The translations under genes were made by a program, and so were the position numbers. The notes beneath the pieces are model-generated. The model did not search any database and was not told the DNA's origin. It was given only the letters and a program-made list of their open reading frames with translations. DNA of 64,000 nucleotides, taken from positions 310,001 to 374,000 of the forward strand of contig NZ_JAIOAO010000005.1 of assembly GCF_021190955.1 (NCBI RefSeq), given 5' to 3'. Positions 16,649-25,238 of this stretch are shown in pieces. The DNA comes from Parachryseolinea silvisoli. GTDB lineage: Bacteria; Bacteroidota; Bacteroidia; Cytophagales; Cyclobacteriaceae. Numbering within the stretch: position 1 is the stretch's first letter; each line of letters begins with the position of its first letter.

Positions 16649-18714
16649 CGCGGCACCTTTGCTATCCCGTAAATTTTGTTAAAAACCTCTTTGCTTACCT
16701 TCAGAGGCGAAGTAAAGGTGTTTCTTTTATAATTCTCAGACAATAATACTTTATTAACGGTCTCAAAGTCAATAGGTTTAAAAAAAACCTCAGTATTGCT
16801 GAACTGAATCCCCTTAATTGGTCCGGTTATTTCACCTTTTGCTAGCTCCAAGATTTCCTTCCATTTGTAGATGCCATATTTTTTGAAATAGGAGAATAAT
16901 TTTTTGGCTTCCCCGGTTGTAACATTATTCAGGTAAGAACAGGCTACAATGGCTTTTCTTCTGGTGAACTTGTCCTGCATGCTGGCATACCAAAGAATCC
17001 GCCCAGGAAACCTTTCAACATCGGGTTTCACACTTCGATAGTAAACATTCTCGTTACGCCAGGATAAATCAGGAGGCGCGCCGAAAATCATGTTATTAGC
17101 GCTAAGGTGATCAAAAAGTTGAGACGCCCAATATGGTTTGATTGGTATAATAAAAGTTGGAATCCCCAGGTCTGAAAATTTTAGAGGCCATAGAGCACGT
17201 TCAAGATTTAGTTTCAAATCTTCACGCACTTCTGTATCTGGATGTTCCGATATTTGCTCAATTGCAGCCTCTATGTGTCGATACTGCAGTACCTCTGGAT
17301 GCAAATCTGACAATGATGAAAAATCACACAAACCCGTTAATACTAACTTTGTCCATACACCTTCTGATTTAAAGAATCCATTCCTAATTAATATTATAGA
17401 GAAATCGTTAGAAATATATTTCTCTGAGACGTTGACAGTTTTTTGGCCGAACGCTACCGCTTCACGAATGATCTCTACTAAGATTTGATTAAAAAGCGTG
17501 TTCTGAAGTTGTATGTCTTTAATTCTAATAAATCGCAAATCAATCCGCTCGTCGTCGTTTTTTTCATAACCGAAGAAAGCTACATTGATCTTATCTGGCG
17601 ACGTGACAACTTTTGCTATTCCATTCTTAATATTAGATGAGAGCCTCATTACCAGTGTTTCGAAGTCGATCCTTTTTTCACTTTTGGACTTCGCCACAAA
17701 ATCTTCTAGTGTGCTGGATATCATCGCCGAATCAATTTTTTTTACTTCGAACGATGCACCTTGTAACCTCGCAGGTTCATATAAAGACTTGTTCAGCAAC
17801 TCATCAATTGTGAGTATAAATTCTGTCGGGCGAAGAATAGTTATTCCAAGCACTTCATAAATATCGTCTCTACGGTCAATTATTTCGCCATCGGTTGTTA
17901 CAAAGTATTGAATCTCACAGGCTCTACACTCTGCCAATTGCTTTCGGTCGGAATGATGGTTTTCTGTTTTTCCCGTATGAATCTCTTGAAGCACATCTAA
18001 ATACTTCTGACTCTCTTTAGGGTTCGACCAAAGCTCTTTGAATCGGCTCAAATATTGCACGGTAAACTCAGTTCGCTTATGATCTTTATCTCTATGGATT
18101 TCATTCAATGTTTCCTTCGCATAGAAGTAGTCAACCTCATCAATTAGCCAGTCCGAAAGAAGTGCCGTGACTTCCTCGTTAACCGAATCTTGGTCTCGGA
18201 GTTTTATGAGAATATTTAAGTCTAGTAGGACTTTAATGTTCTCATTGTTTTCGGTTGAAAACAAGTCTGGTTGGCCGAAATCAAACCAAAATTTCAATAA
18301 ATACTTTTCTTGTGAACTGCGACTTCTCACTCGCTTTTTCTTTACGAACCCGTAGTCTTCCCAAAGCTTACATGCCCCTATATAGTCTTCCCGGCAACTT
18401 ACAAGCATACCTTTGAAGGAGTGTTTGTATTTTTCTTGAATTTTGTCCAACAACGCCTTTGGAATCCCTTTCCGCCTTGAATCTTCTTCGATGCAAACCT
18501 GCGTTATACCGATTCTGGACTTTGATTTTACTATTCGAAACATGCAATAACCGAGCAATTTTCTCTCTTCATGAGCCACTACAATGGATCTTTTTCGGGC
18601 GTGGTCGATGTAGGCGTCTCTGGGCATCAGCCCTAATGTTGATGAGTTTCGTTTACCTAGCGTAATTACCTGTTCAAGAAACTCGCTTTGATGATCTATG
18701 AATTCAATTTCCAT
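16645..18714 (-). CDS. GNAT acetyltransferase-PIN nuclease multidomain protein
   Basis: A 689-residue protein. Residues about 1-150 form a GNAT acetyltransferase (ITQVCIEEDSRRKGIPKALL is the acetyl-CoA pyrophosphate-binding motif; YGFVKKKR ends it). About 160-310 is a PIN-like domain (KVLLDLNILIKLRDQ for the first acidic site, QYFVTTDGEIID for the last). About 360-480 resembles a second GNAT-like end (IRNGFFKSEGVWTKLVLTG). The C-terminal ~170 residues look PUA-like. It is AT-rich compared with the flanking phage genes and lies opposite to the structural operon, so it is inserted cargo. It is coupled to the ASCH gene by a 4-bp overlap. A toxin or defence role is inferred. Confidence 0.7.
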   Translation of the reverse strand: MEIEFIDHQSEFLEQVITLGKRNSSTLGLMPRDAYIDHARKRSIVVAHEERKLLGYCMFRIVKSKSRIGITQVCIEEDSRRKGIPKALLDKIQEKYKHSFKGMLVSCREDYIGACKLWEDYGFVKKKRVRSRSSQEKYLLKFWFDFGQPDLFSTENNENIKVLLDLNILIKLRDQDSVNEEVTALLSDWLIDEVDYFYAKETLNEIHRDKDHKRTEFTVQYLSRFKELWSNPKESQKYLDVLQEIHTGKTENHHSDRKQLAECRACEIQYFVTTDGEIIDRRDDIYEVLGITILRPTEFILTIDELLNKSLYEPARLQGASFEVKKIDSAMISSTLEDFVAKSKSEKRIDFETLVMRLSSNIKNGIAKVVTSPDKINVAFFGYEKNDDERIDLRFIRIKDIQLQNTLFNQILVEIIREAVAFGQKTVNVSEKYISNDFSIILIRNGFFKSEGVWTKLVLTGLCDFSSLSDLHPEVLQYRHIEAAIEQISEHPDTEVREDLKLNLERALWPLKFSDLGIPTFIIPIKPYWASQLFDHLSANNMIFGAPPDLSWRNENVYYRSVKPDVERFPGRILWYASMQDKFTRRKAIVACSYLNNVTTGEAKKLFSYFKKYGIYKWKEILELAKGEITGPIKGIQFSNTEVFFKPIDFETVNKVLLSENYKRNTFTSPLKVSKEVFNKIYGIAKVPR

Positions 18715-18849
18715 CTAGGACGTAATTGGTGTAACGGTGTTGTAATTTCAAAATAGTGACTAAACAAATTTCAGAGGATGCTAACATATACATAATAATT
18801 TACTTTTCAGATAAGAAGTATAAATTATTCATAAAAAGCTTTGAAAAAT

Positions 18850-18857
18850 TACGTTTG
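18850..18857 (+). promoter_or_regulatory. Candidate -7 element of the structural operon
   Basis: TACGTTTG matches TAnnTTTG and lies 48 bp before the first structural gene. No clear TTG at -33 spacing, so the assignment is tentative. Confidence 0.35.
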
Positions 18858-18905
18858 TTATCAAAAGTCGATACCTACGCTTTTCGCCCGTCGCATATTT
18901 GATCC

Positions 18906-19166
18906 ATGAACGCAACAGGACAAACAACAGGAGGCCATGGATCAGGTAATTGGATTGCCTTTACCTTTGGCGCAGTATTTAATGTACTCGGAAATGTTGA
19001 TCTAAGTTTTCTCTTAGACTACACATTGCAAGCCCTCATCGGGGGTATCATCTGCTTATTCTTCAAAATCATCGGTGACGTACTAAGCCCCCTCTGGCAG
19101 GACTACAAGGAGAAGCTTCGTAAACTGCTCGGCCCACGTAAAAAACAGGACGATGGCCACGGGTAA
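18906..19166 (+). CDS. Small membrane protein, first gene of prophage structural operon
   Basis: An 86-residue protein: Gly-rich start, a hydrophobic segment NWIAFTFGAVFNVLGNV, a second segment TLQALIGGIICLFFKIIG, then a basic tail (KEKLRKLLGPRKKQ). Two membrane segments and a basic tail fit a virion membrane protein. It overlaps the next gene by 14 bp. No family recognised. Confidence 0.65.
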   Translation: MNATGQTTGGHGSGNWIAFTFGAVFNVLGNVDLSFLLDYTLQALIGGIICLFFKIIGDVLSPLWQDYKEKLRKLLGPRKKQDDGHG

Positions 19167-19635
19167 ACAACTGGCCATCGGTGCCGGGGCCGTCGCTGCC
19201 ATCGGTGGGGTTATTTATCTGCTTAGACTCAATCGGCTATCAAAAGAATTGGAGACGGTCACGAAGGCATCGATTCACAGCGTGAGTTTGAGTGGTATTG
19301 AACTTCGAATAGACGTAACACTTAAGAACCCCAGCGGCGGCAGCGTAAAAGTTAAGCAGCCTTTTGTACGGCTCCGGTATGGTGGCACAACGCTCGTGTC
19401 TTCACAAATGAAGAACGTCAATATTACAGTGCCGAAGTTTGGTGAAGCGAGTACAGAGCCAATCATCCTGAATATAGGACTTGTGCAATTGGCCACTACT
19501 GCACCGGCGCTGCTGAAAGACTACCGGGAGACCGGTAAGCTTATGCTGACGGTAGAGACGGTGACTACGATCAACGACAGCTTGCCGTATAGCAAGACGG
19601 ATAACATCACATTGGGAGGCGGAAAGGAAGCCTAA
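19153..19635 (+). CDS. Membrane-anchored LEA2/WHy-like domain protein
   Basis: A 160-residue protein with one N-terminal TM helix (LAIGAGAVAAIGGVIYLL) followed by a beta-sandwich-like domain: LSGIELRIDVTLKNPSGGSV, then VRLRYGGTTLVSS. The 'xDVTLxNPSxGSV' pattern is typical of LEA type 2/water-stress (WHy) domains. A role as a membrane-anchored virion or assembly protein is inferred from the operon. It overlaps the preceding gene by 14 bp. Confidence 0.65.
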   Translation: MATGKQLAIGAGAVAAIGGVIYLLRLNRLSKELETVTKASIHSVSLSGIELRIDVTLKNPSGGSVKVKQPFVRLRYGGTTLVSSQMKNVNITVPKFGEASTEPIILNIGLVQLATTAPALLKDYRETGKLMLTVETVTTINDSLPYSKTDNITLGGGKEA

Positions 19636-19671
19636 GGGCGAAAGCTGGATGAGGGGACAGATTAGAGGCGT

Positions 19672-21603
19672 ATGGAATCGAAGAAGCGAAAGATCAGAAG
19701 CGGTAGGGAGTTCGACCAGCTCTTTCCGCCACCAAGTGAGCAGGATGTTACGGTGATACAACAGGCGGACGTTGAGGATACCCTAAAACTTATTCGCCGG
19801 ACGGTACCAAAATCAACCTGGCAGACGCAGGGCATCGCCCAGAAGCTGAAGGGCCGAACACTAGAGGAAACGTGCTCGAATATCTGGCACTTTGTATACA
19901 ACCATATACAATACAAAAGGGATAAGGATGGAGTGGAACAGGTACGCAGTCCACGGCGCACGTGGTGGGAACGCGAGACAGGGGTAGACTGTGACTGCTA
20001 CACGGAGTTCATCAGCTCCATCCTTTTAAACTTTGGCATACCCCATAAAGCCCGCATCACCAAATATCCCAAGCGATACCCAGAGGTTCCGCGCTGGCAA
20101 CACATATACCCTGTGGTGCCGAAAGACGGAAATCTTAACCGCGACTTTTTCGACCGGAACAGCTACATCGTGCTGGATTGTGTGAAGGATGAATTTGATA
20201 GTGAACAACCTTTTTTGGAACGTAAAGACTACGATATGAGACTGGACTATTTGGATGGTGTGGAAGATGAAGAAGAGGAAGGCGAGCGGGAGACAACTGA
20301 AGAGACCTACGACCTGATCGGTATGGACTACCTGGAGCCTGACACGGTAGACCTCGCGGATCTTGCGTCGATCTATGACGATGAAGAGCTGGGCAGCATC
20401 TTCAAAAAGATTGGAAAAGCGGTTAAGAAGGTAGCGAAGAAGGTCGCCAAACCGGTTGCAAAGGTGGTAAAGAAAGTTGCGGACAAAGTCGGCGACGGTA
20501 TCCGGATCATCAACCGGTTTGTGAACCCCGCTACGATCCTGCTGCGCAACGGCTTTTTGCTGGCCATGAAGATCAACCTGTTGAACGTGGCCGGTAAACT
20601 TCGGTACGGCTACCTGACGGATGCGCAAGCGACCTCGATGGGGATGAACCTAAGCGAGCTGAAAAAAATCCGACAGGTGAAGGACAGAGCGGAGACAGTA
20701 TACTGGCAGGCCGGTGGCAAAAAGGAAAACCTGAAGAAAGGTATTCTGCACGGCAAGGGTAACAAAAACAAGAAGGTGCCCATGAATGGGCTTTTCGGCC
20801 TCAATGACGAGTACGCTGACATCGAGGAGTATCAGATTATTCACAGTGACCCCGACGACCTGGAAGGCCTTGGAGAGATCGCCAGCGGTACTGCCCTGGC
20901 AGCGGCAACTTCGGCGGTCGCCGCCATCGCTGCCGCCCTTAAGCAAGTCAAAGGTTTATTCAACAAAGGCGGGTCGGAAGAAGCCTCTTTCCAGAGCGAG
21001 ACCGACAACGCCGGTGATGCCAGCGAGGCGACGGCTACCATTCCGGACGACGAAGACCAACTCGTGACCGATCCTATCCAAAGCCTGGTCTCGAAGGTAT
21101 CCACGGTGCTGCCGACAGCCGCATCAGTATCGCAGGCGGTTAGACAGATAACACAGAGTTTACCAGCCCTAAGAACAGCGGCACCGCCGCAATCCCAAAC
21201 GCAAAATGAAACCCAGCAAATCGTACAGGCTGCTGCAAGTTATGCTCCTGCTGCTGTCCCAGCAGTACCAGCTACCACCGCTGTCAGTCGAATCATTACC
21301 GACACTGCTGTACAATCGGCCGCTACGAACACTTCGGTTGCAGCTAAAACGAGCGAGCCAGAACCGAAAGGCTTTGTCCAGGAAAAAGTGGCGTGGATAA
21401 AAGAGAACCCGGGCAAGTCGCTGCTTATCGCTGGCGCGGTAGCAGGAGGCGCTTACCTGCTGGCGAGAGCAATCAAGGGCAATAAAGCCAAGCCCGCGGA
21501 GCTGACCGGCGCTCCTTCGGGAATGGAGCGCAACAGAAGCAGGAACAAGCGGCGAAGGCGGAACCAGGGCAGACCAAGAATAGAACGTAAAAATCTTCTA
21601 TAA
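19672..21603 (+). CDS. Transglutaminase-like cysteine peptidase domain virion protein
   Basis: A 643-residue protein. Residues about 60-170 resemble the transglutaminase/papain-like core: WHFVYNHIQYKRDKDG, the Cys in TGVDCDCYTEFISSILLNFG, His in RWQHIYPVVP and Asp in SYIVLDCV give a Cys-His-Asp triad. A low-complexity acidic stretch (about 185-205, EDEEEEGERETTEE) and a Lys/Val-rich repeat (KKVAKKVAKPVAKVVKK) follow. Later come an Ala-rich region, a Pro/Gln/Ala-rich linker, a TM segment (SLLIAGAVAGGAYLLARAI, about 595-613) and a basic tail. It could process capsid proteins or open peptidoglycan during entry. It is the largest protein of the structural operon. Confidence 0.65.
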   Translation: MESKKRKIRSGREFDQLFPPPSEQDVTVIQQADVEDTLKLIRRTVPKSTWQTQGIAQKLKGRTLEETCSNIWHFVYNHIQYKRDKDGVEQVRSPRRTWWERETGVDCDCYTEFISSILLNFGIPHKARITKYPKRYPEVPRWQHIYPVVPKDGNLNRDFFDRNSYIVLDCVKDEFDSEQPFLERKDYDMRLDYLDGVEDEEEEGERETTEETYDLIGMDYLEPDTVDLADLASIYDDEELGSIFKKIGKAVKKVAKKVAKPVAKVVKKVADKVGDGIRIINRFVNPATILLRNGFLLAMKINLLNVAGKLRYGYLTDAQATSMGMNLSELKKIRQVKDRAETVYWQAGGKKENLKKGILHGKGNKNKKVPMNGLFGLNDEYADIEEYQIIHSDPDDLEGLGEIASGTALAAATSAVAAIAAALKQVKGLFNKGGSEEASFQSETDNAGDASEATATIPDDEDQLVTDPIQSLVSKVSTVLPTAASVSQAVRQITQSLPALRTAAPPQSQTQNETQQIVQAAASYAPAAVPAVPATTAVSRIITDTAVQSAATNTSVAAKTSEPEPKGFVQEKVAWIKENPGKSLLIAGAVAGGAYLLARAIKGNKAKPAELTGAPSGMERNRSRNKRRRRNQGRPRIERKNLL

Positions 21604-21604
21604 C

Positions 21605-22264
21605 ATGAAACGGCACAACAGAATGAAAGCGAGGCGGCGAGGCAAAGCCCTCGGCGAAGTGGAGTATAGTGAAGCAGAAAATGCCAGCGATACCAATGCT
21701 TACGTGGAGACAGCTAAAGAAGGCGGATTGCTCTTACTGGCGGCAATAGCCGCGTGCGGAGTCGGTGCAGCCATCGGCAAGCACTCGCTTATCACCGGCA
21801 TTCCGGTAACACTGATCGGCGTCCACAAAAAGAACCCGTACATCGTCGCCGCTGGGCTCGGGCTGACCTTAAGCAACGGCTTCCAGCGCTCGGCATCCAG
21901 CGTACAGGGCGTCGAAGGGCTCGATATAAAACAGGTAGCCCACGACGCCCAGGACAGGGTAAAAACCTTCTTTGAAAACTTCAAGGAGAAGCTATATATC
22001 TCGAATACTGGCAAAATTGCGGCTTCGTCTTCCTCAACGGACGGCCTCGCCGATACGCCCGGGGAAGAACAGGTTACCTACTTTGTCAACCCCTATAGTA
22101 GCGATGGTAGCATGGCCGAAGAGCATAAAAGCATAGCGCTGTCCGATGTGGATACGCCGGAATTTGATATGTCAGCCATAGACCGCATACAGGAGCAGAT
22201 TGCCGAGATGAGCAAAAGCGGCACGCCCACGGCCGGGTTGAACGAAACAGAACGAGAATTTTAG
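21605..22264 (+). CDS. Prophage membrane protein upstream of capsid candidate
   Basis: A 219-residue protein with a basic N-terminus (MKRHNRMKARRRGKAL) and two hydrophobic segments (GLLLLAAIAACGVGAAIG, about 40-57; YIVAAGLGLTLSNG), then a polar, Ser-rich C-terminal half. It starts 1 bp after the stop of the preceding gene. It fits a virion membrane or scaffold protein; not recognised. Confidence 0.6.
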   Translation: MKRHNRMKARRRGKALGEVEYSEAENASDTNAYVETAKEGGLLLLAAIAACGVGAAIGKHSLITGIPVTLIGVHKKNPYIVAAGLGLTLSNGFQRSASSVQGVEGLDIKQVAHDAQDRVKTFFENFKEKLYISNTGKIAASSSSTDGLADTPGEEQVTYFVNPYSSDGSMAEEHKSIALSDVDTPEFDMSAIDRIQEQIAEMSKSGTPTAGLNETEREF

Positions 22265-22289
22265 AAACAATTAATTAACCATTAAAAGT

Positions 22290-23018
22290 ATGTTGAGTGC
22301 ATTAGGACAGCTCATGGAGAGTGAGTACACCAATCCGACCGATTTGATCGGATTGAACGGAGAGATGGATGCCGAGCTGCTCGGGTATCTAAATGCCCTG
22401 AACCCGGTAGCCCGGGCCAAGGCGATGAACAAAGTAGTGAAGCGGCATATACCCTCGCAAGGGTCGCGTGCAGAGTTTGAGAAGTTCTTCCTGGAGCTGC
22501 CCGCCCACATCAAAGAACAACTGCTGCAAGGCAAGCTGCGCCTAGCTGATCACCTGGTATATACGATCAAGCCTATCAACGGAGCTAAAACTATTAAGAT
22601 GTTCGAGAGCCAGGACGTGAAGGAAGTCAACCTGCGGAACATCAGCAACGGTAAGCTGCCGAAGAACATGGCGCTGCTCGTGTCAGGCATTTATCTCCTG
22701 CAAGGCGAAGCAACTTCGCTAAGCACGGATGATGTGAAGGTCACCAAGTTCGACACAATCGAGAACGTAGGCGCGCTTGCCAACGGCGAGTTCAAACTAA
22801 AGGCCAACAAAAAGCAGCTGGTGAGCGACACGTCAAACCGGAATTTCATTACGGCCACGTTCGACATGGTTCCGAAGGGATACTACAAGCTCGCGAACCC
22901 TCGGCTGATCCACGACGACATCGACATAGAGTTTGAGATCGAGCTGGGAACCGTCAACGGGCTTAATCCAAACACGGTAATCTATGTCGGCTTATCGGGT
23001 ACCGCTACGATTCCTTAG
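22290..23018 (+). CDS. Candidate major capsid protein (jelly-roll-like)
   Basis: A 242-residue protein. The first ~85 residues are helical (GYLNALNPVARAKAMNKVVK). The rest alternates short hydrophobic beta strands, ending with ANPRLIHDDIDIEFEIELG and NPNTVIYVGLSGTA. This alternating strand pattern with a final strand of the type 'tvxvxLxGt' is what I associate with jelly-roll capsid proteins of tailless phages. It has no TM segment or enzymatic motif. It lies in the middle of the structural operon with small beta-rich proteins behind it. The call rests on pattern and position, not on recognised homology. Confidence 0.45.
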   Translation: MLSALGQLMESEYTNPTDLIGLNGEMDAELLGYLNALNPVARAKAMNKVVKRHIPSQGSRAEFEKFFLELPAHIKEQLLQGKLRLADHLVYTIKPINGAKTIKMFESQDVKEVNLRNISNGKLPKNMALLVSGIYLLQGEATSLSTDDVKVTKFDTIENVGALANGEFKLKANKKQLVSDTSNRNFITATFDMVPKGYYKLANPRLIHDDIDIEFEIELGTVNGLNPNTVIYVGLSGTATIP

Positions 23019-23023
23019 CCGAT

Positions 23024-23404
23024 ATGGAAAAGCGACTGCTTGACAAGGTGTATAGCTTCACGGTAGAATCAGAAGGCCAGACTATAAATAAGAAGTTTGA
23101 CCTGGACAAAAACGTGAAGCTGGTGAATGCGATCCTGTTAAGCTCCGATCAGCCCAGCCATCTGTTCTATCGAGGCTCACAGCGCATCGAGATCAGCGGT
23201 GACGAGATCTTTCCCGAGGACTTTGAAAGCAAAATACTCATGAGCGGTATTTCTGTTCCACCGGATCAGAAATACCGCACCCTCGGAAACGGTGTGGTGG
23301 CAGGCAACGGAGAGATCAAAATACAGTACAAGGACGGTAGTAACGCGAATGTGTCCTTCTGCCCGTACAAAGTGATCATCGTATTGCAATGCGTAATGAA
23401 ATAA
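23024..23404 (+). CDS. Small beta-rich structural protein
   Basis: A 126-residue, almost entirely beta-strand protein (KVYSFTVESEGQTINKKFDL, KVIIVLQCVMK at the end) starting 5 bp after the capsid candidate. The shape suits a minor capsid, vertex or spike protein with a single jelly roll. No named family recognised. Confidence 0.6.
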   Translation: MEKRLLDKVYSFTVESEGQTINKKFDLDKNVKLVNAILLSSDQPSHLFYRGSQRIEISGDEIFPEDFESKILMSGISVPPDQKYRTLGNGVVAGNGEIKIQYKDGSNANVSFCPYKVIIVLQCVMK

Positions 23405-23410
23405 GACGCC

Positions 23411-23931
23411 ATGGAGCACGGACAGAAAATAACAACGCGGGTAAAGAGAAACTTCGTCGTACTGCATTTACCGATCGAGTACCCGGAACGATTCAAACCC
23501 TTTGAGGTAAAGCTTCCGGCGAACGTAAGACGTGTGACGGGCATCATGGTAACAGCATCAGCGACATGGATAAACTCGGGACCATAACCTTTCAATCCAA
23601 CGATAGAGCCGATGTGTTCTATGTGACGGATGTATACGAAAATGGCGTGGAGCCTTCGGATGAATCCTTTGTAGGTATCCCACCCGTGGACTTCGAAAGC
23701 GCCAACGCGTGGGTCAATGGCAGGGTGCCATCAATGAAGCCTGTGCATGTGGATGGAGAGACCACCATCCTACACGGTTGGTTCAAAGGCGGCTCTTACG
23801 AGCGGCACTACCGCCTGACGATCTACGTGGAATATGAGCTTGCCGAAGAAGTCTTCCCGGACGGCGCCGAGGATATGGAACGAAGGCGTGAGATTGACGA
23901 TAGCCTTGCGCCACAGGAGATAAACTTATGA
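23411..23931 (+). CDS. Beta-rich structural protein encoded in two overlapping frames (possible frameshift)
   Basis: A 58-codon frame (23411-23587; FVVLHLPIEYPERFKPFEVK, RVTGIMVTASATW) overlaps a second frame (23566-23931; MDKLGTITFQSNDRADVFYV). Neither half looks complete: the first ends abruptly after a beta-strand block and the second starts in mid-domain. A -1 shift near 23560 would give a continuous ~170-residue beta protein reading RVTGIMVTASSDMDKLGTIT. I see no classical slippery heptamer at the junction. It could be a single-base indel, a sequencing error, programmed frameshifting, or two overlapping genes. The second frame overlaps the next gene by 4 bp. Confidence 0.5.
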
Positions 23932-24239
23932 CGGAGCATTTTATCCTTCAGTATATCCCTGGACGCATCCGGCAGTTAGGCTACTGTAAATACCACATTC
24001 GATATAAGGACATGACAATATCCGCTTATACGAAGCAGGTACTTACTGCTTACAACGAGCTATACTTTGTCGTCGATGACCCGAGGGGCGTTTTAATTGA
24101 ATCAGACTATGGGGTTTACGACGGCATAGACGAATCGGCAGCGAGTAATATGCACGAGCACCGGGGTGAAATAACCATAGAAAACCCGGGGAATGAGAGA
24201 AGGCGCATGAAACTAATACAGGTAATCATTGTGAATTAA
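23928..24239 (+). CDS. Small beta-rich structural protein
   Basis: A 103-residue protein of short beta strands (LTAYNELYFVVDDPRGVLIE, GEITIENPG, MKLIQVIIVN), coupled to the preceding gene by an ATGA overlap. It resembles the two preceding small beta proteins in size and composition, so it is likely another minor capsid or spike component. No family recognised. Confidence 0.6.
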   Translation: MTEHFILQYIPGRIRQLGYCKYHIRYKDMTISAYTKQVLTAYNELYFVVDDPRGVLIESDYGVYDGIDESAASNMHEHRGEITIENPGNERRRMKLIQVIIVN

Positions 24240-24243
24240 ACGT

Positions 24244-25053
24244 ATGGCACTTCAATCGAAAGAACGCTACGAGCCTCGCAAGATCGAACGGCTTATCGAG
24301 CACCTTCGCTTGTATTCGGAGAGGGCCCAGCCGATAGATTATGAAATTGTTGTCGATGGGTTTAAAGTCGTGCGCCGGACAAGCGACCTGGCAATGTTCA
24401 GCCTCTTTGAAAGCTTCGTGGACGCGGATACAAAAAGTATGGAAGTGCTTTTATACACCGGCACGAGCAACAACAACGACAAGCGCATATTCTATTTCGG
24501 GGACATGCCCAAAGAGGGACTTAGCGGGTTAGACATTGATGCCCGTATCGACGAGCAGGTGCAACGGAAACTAAAGGAAAGGGAATCGGATACCCTGCGG
24601 CAGCAGAACGAAGAGCTACGCCTGGAGGTTCGGGAGCTTGAAAAGGATATTGAGCAACTGCAAAAGCAGAAAGCCGATTTGGAGGCCAGTCAATCGCCGC
24701 TAAAAGGTTTTTTAGGAGAGATAGGGTCCAGCTTCGTGGAAAGTTTCATCCGGCGCAACCCGAACATTGTACGTGGTATTCCCGGAGGGGAGGCGCTTGC
24801 GGGCTTGATCGAAAACGACAATCGGAGAAAAGCAGAGGAACCGGAAGAGGACGCGGCAGTAAGTTTTCAACCCGGTACCGGGGGACAGGTAACTAATTCG
24901 GAAGATCAGGCTGCCATCACTTTTGTAAGTCAGTTAAAGGCGCAGTTTAACCGCGATGAGTTTGATAAGCTTCTCATCATTCTGCAAGCCCTGGCCGACG
25001 ATAAGAGCAAGATACCATTTGTGCTAAGCCAGTTAAATGTTAAACAACCGTAA
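24244..25053 (+). CDS. Coiled-coil prophage structural protein
   Basis: A 269-residue soluble protein. The N-terminal ~100 residues form a compact alpha/beta region; a strong coiled coil follows at about 110-160 (LRQQNEELRLEVRELEKDIE). The C-terminal third contains an amphipathic segment (FLGEIGSSFVESFIRRNPNI) and an acidic linker. Possible roles are scaffold, spike stalk or assembly factor. It starts 4 bp after the previous gene. Confidence 0.65.
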   Translation: MALQSKERYEPRKIERLIEHLRLYSERAQPIDYEIVVDGFKVVRRTSDLAMFSLFESFVDADTKSMEVLLYTGTSNNNDKRIFYFGDMPKEGLSGLDIDARIDEQVQRKLKERESDTLRQQNEELRLEVRELEKDIEQLQKQKADLEASQSPLKGFLGEIGSSFVESFIRRNPNIVRGIPGGEALAGLIENDNRRKAEEPEEDAAVSFQPGTGGQVTNSEDQAAITFVSQLKAQFNRDEFDKLLIILQALADDKSKIPFVLSQLNVKQP

Positions 25054-25055
25054 TC

Positions 25056-25238
25056 ATGAACAAGTACAAGTTTGAAATCAGCATAGAAGCGCAGACACAG
25101 CAGGAGGCGGAAGTAAAGATGCTATCGGCAACCGTACTCATGCAAAAGCTTCGGGCAAGAGAGATTGCCAAGCTCGCGGATGTGGTGAAGAATGACCCGG
25201 TAAAAACGGCATTGGCAAAACGAGCCTTAGGGTTATGA
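25056..25238 (+). CDS. Small conserved prophage protein
   Basis: A 60-residue protein (KYKFEISIEAQTQQEAEVKM ... VVKNDPVKTALAKRALGL) that starts 2 bp after the coiled-coil gene and overlaps the next by 4 bp. Short proteins with this beta-strand/helix layout and the 'DPxKTALAKxxLG' ending are, as far as I remember, common in Bacteroidota phage genomes. Function unknown. Confidence 0.65.
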   Translation: MNKYKFEISIEAQTQQEAEVKMLSATVLMQKLRAREIAKLADVVKNDPVKTALAKRALGL

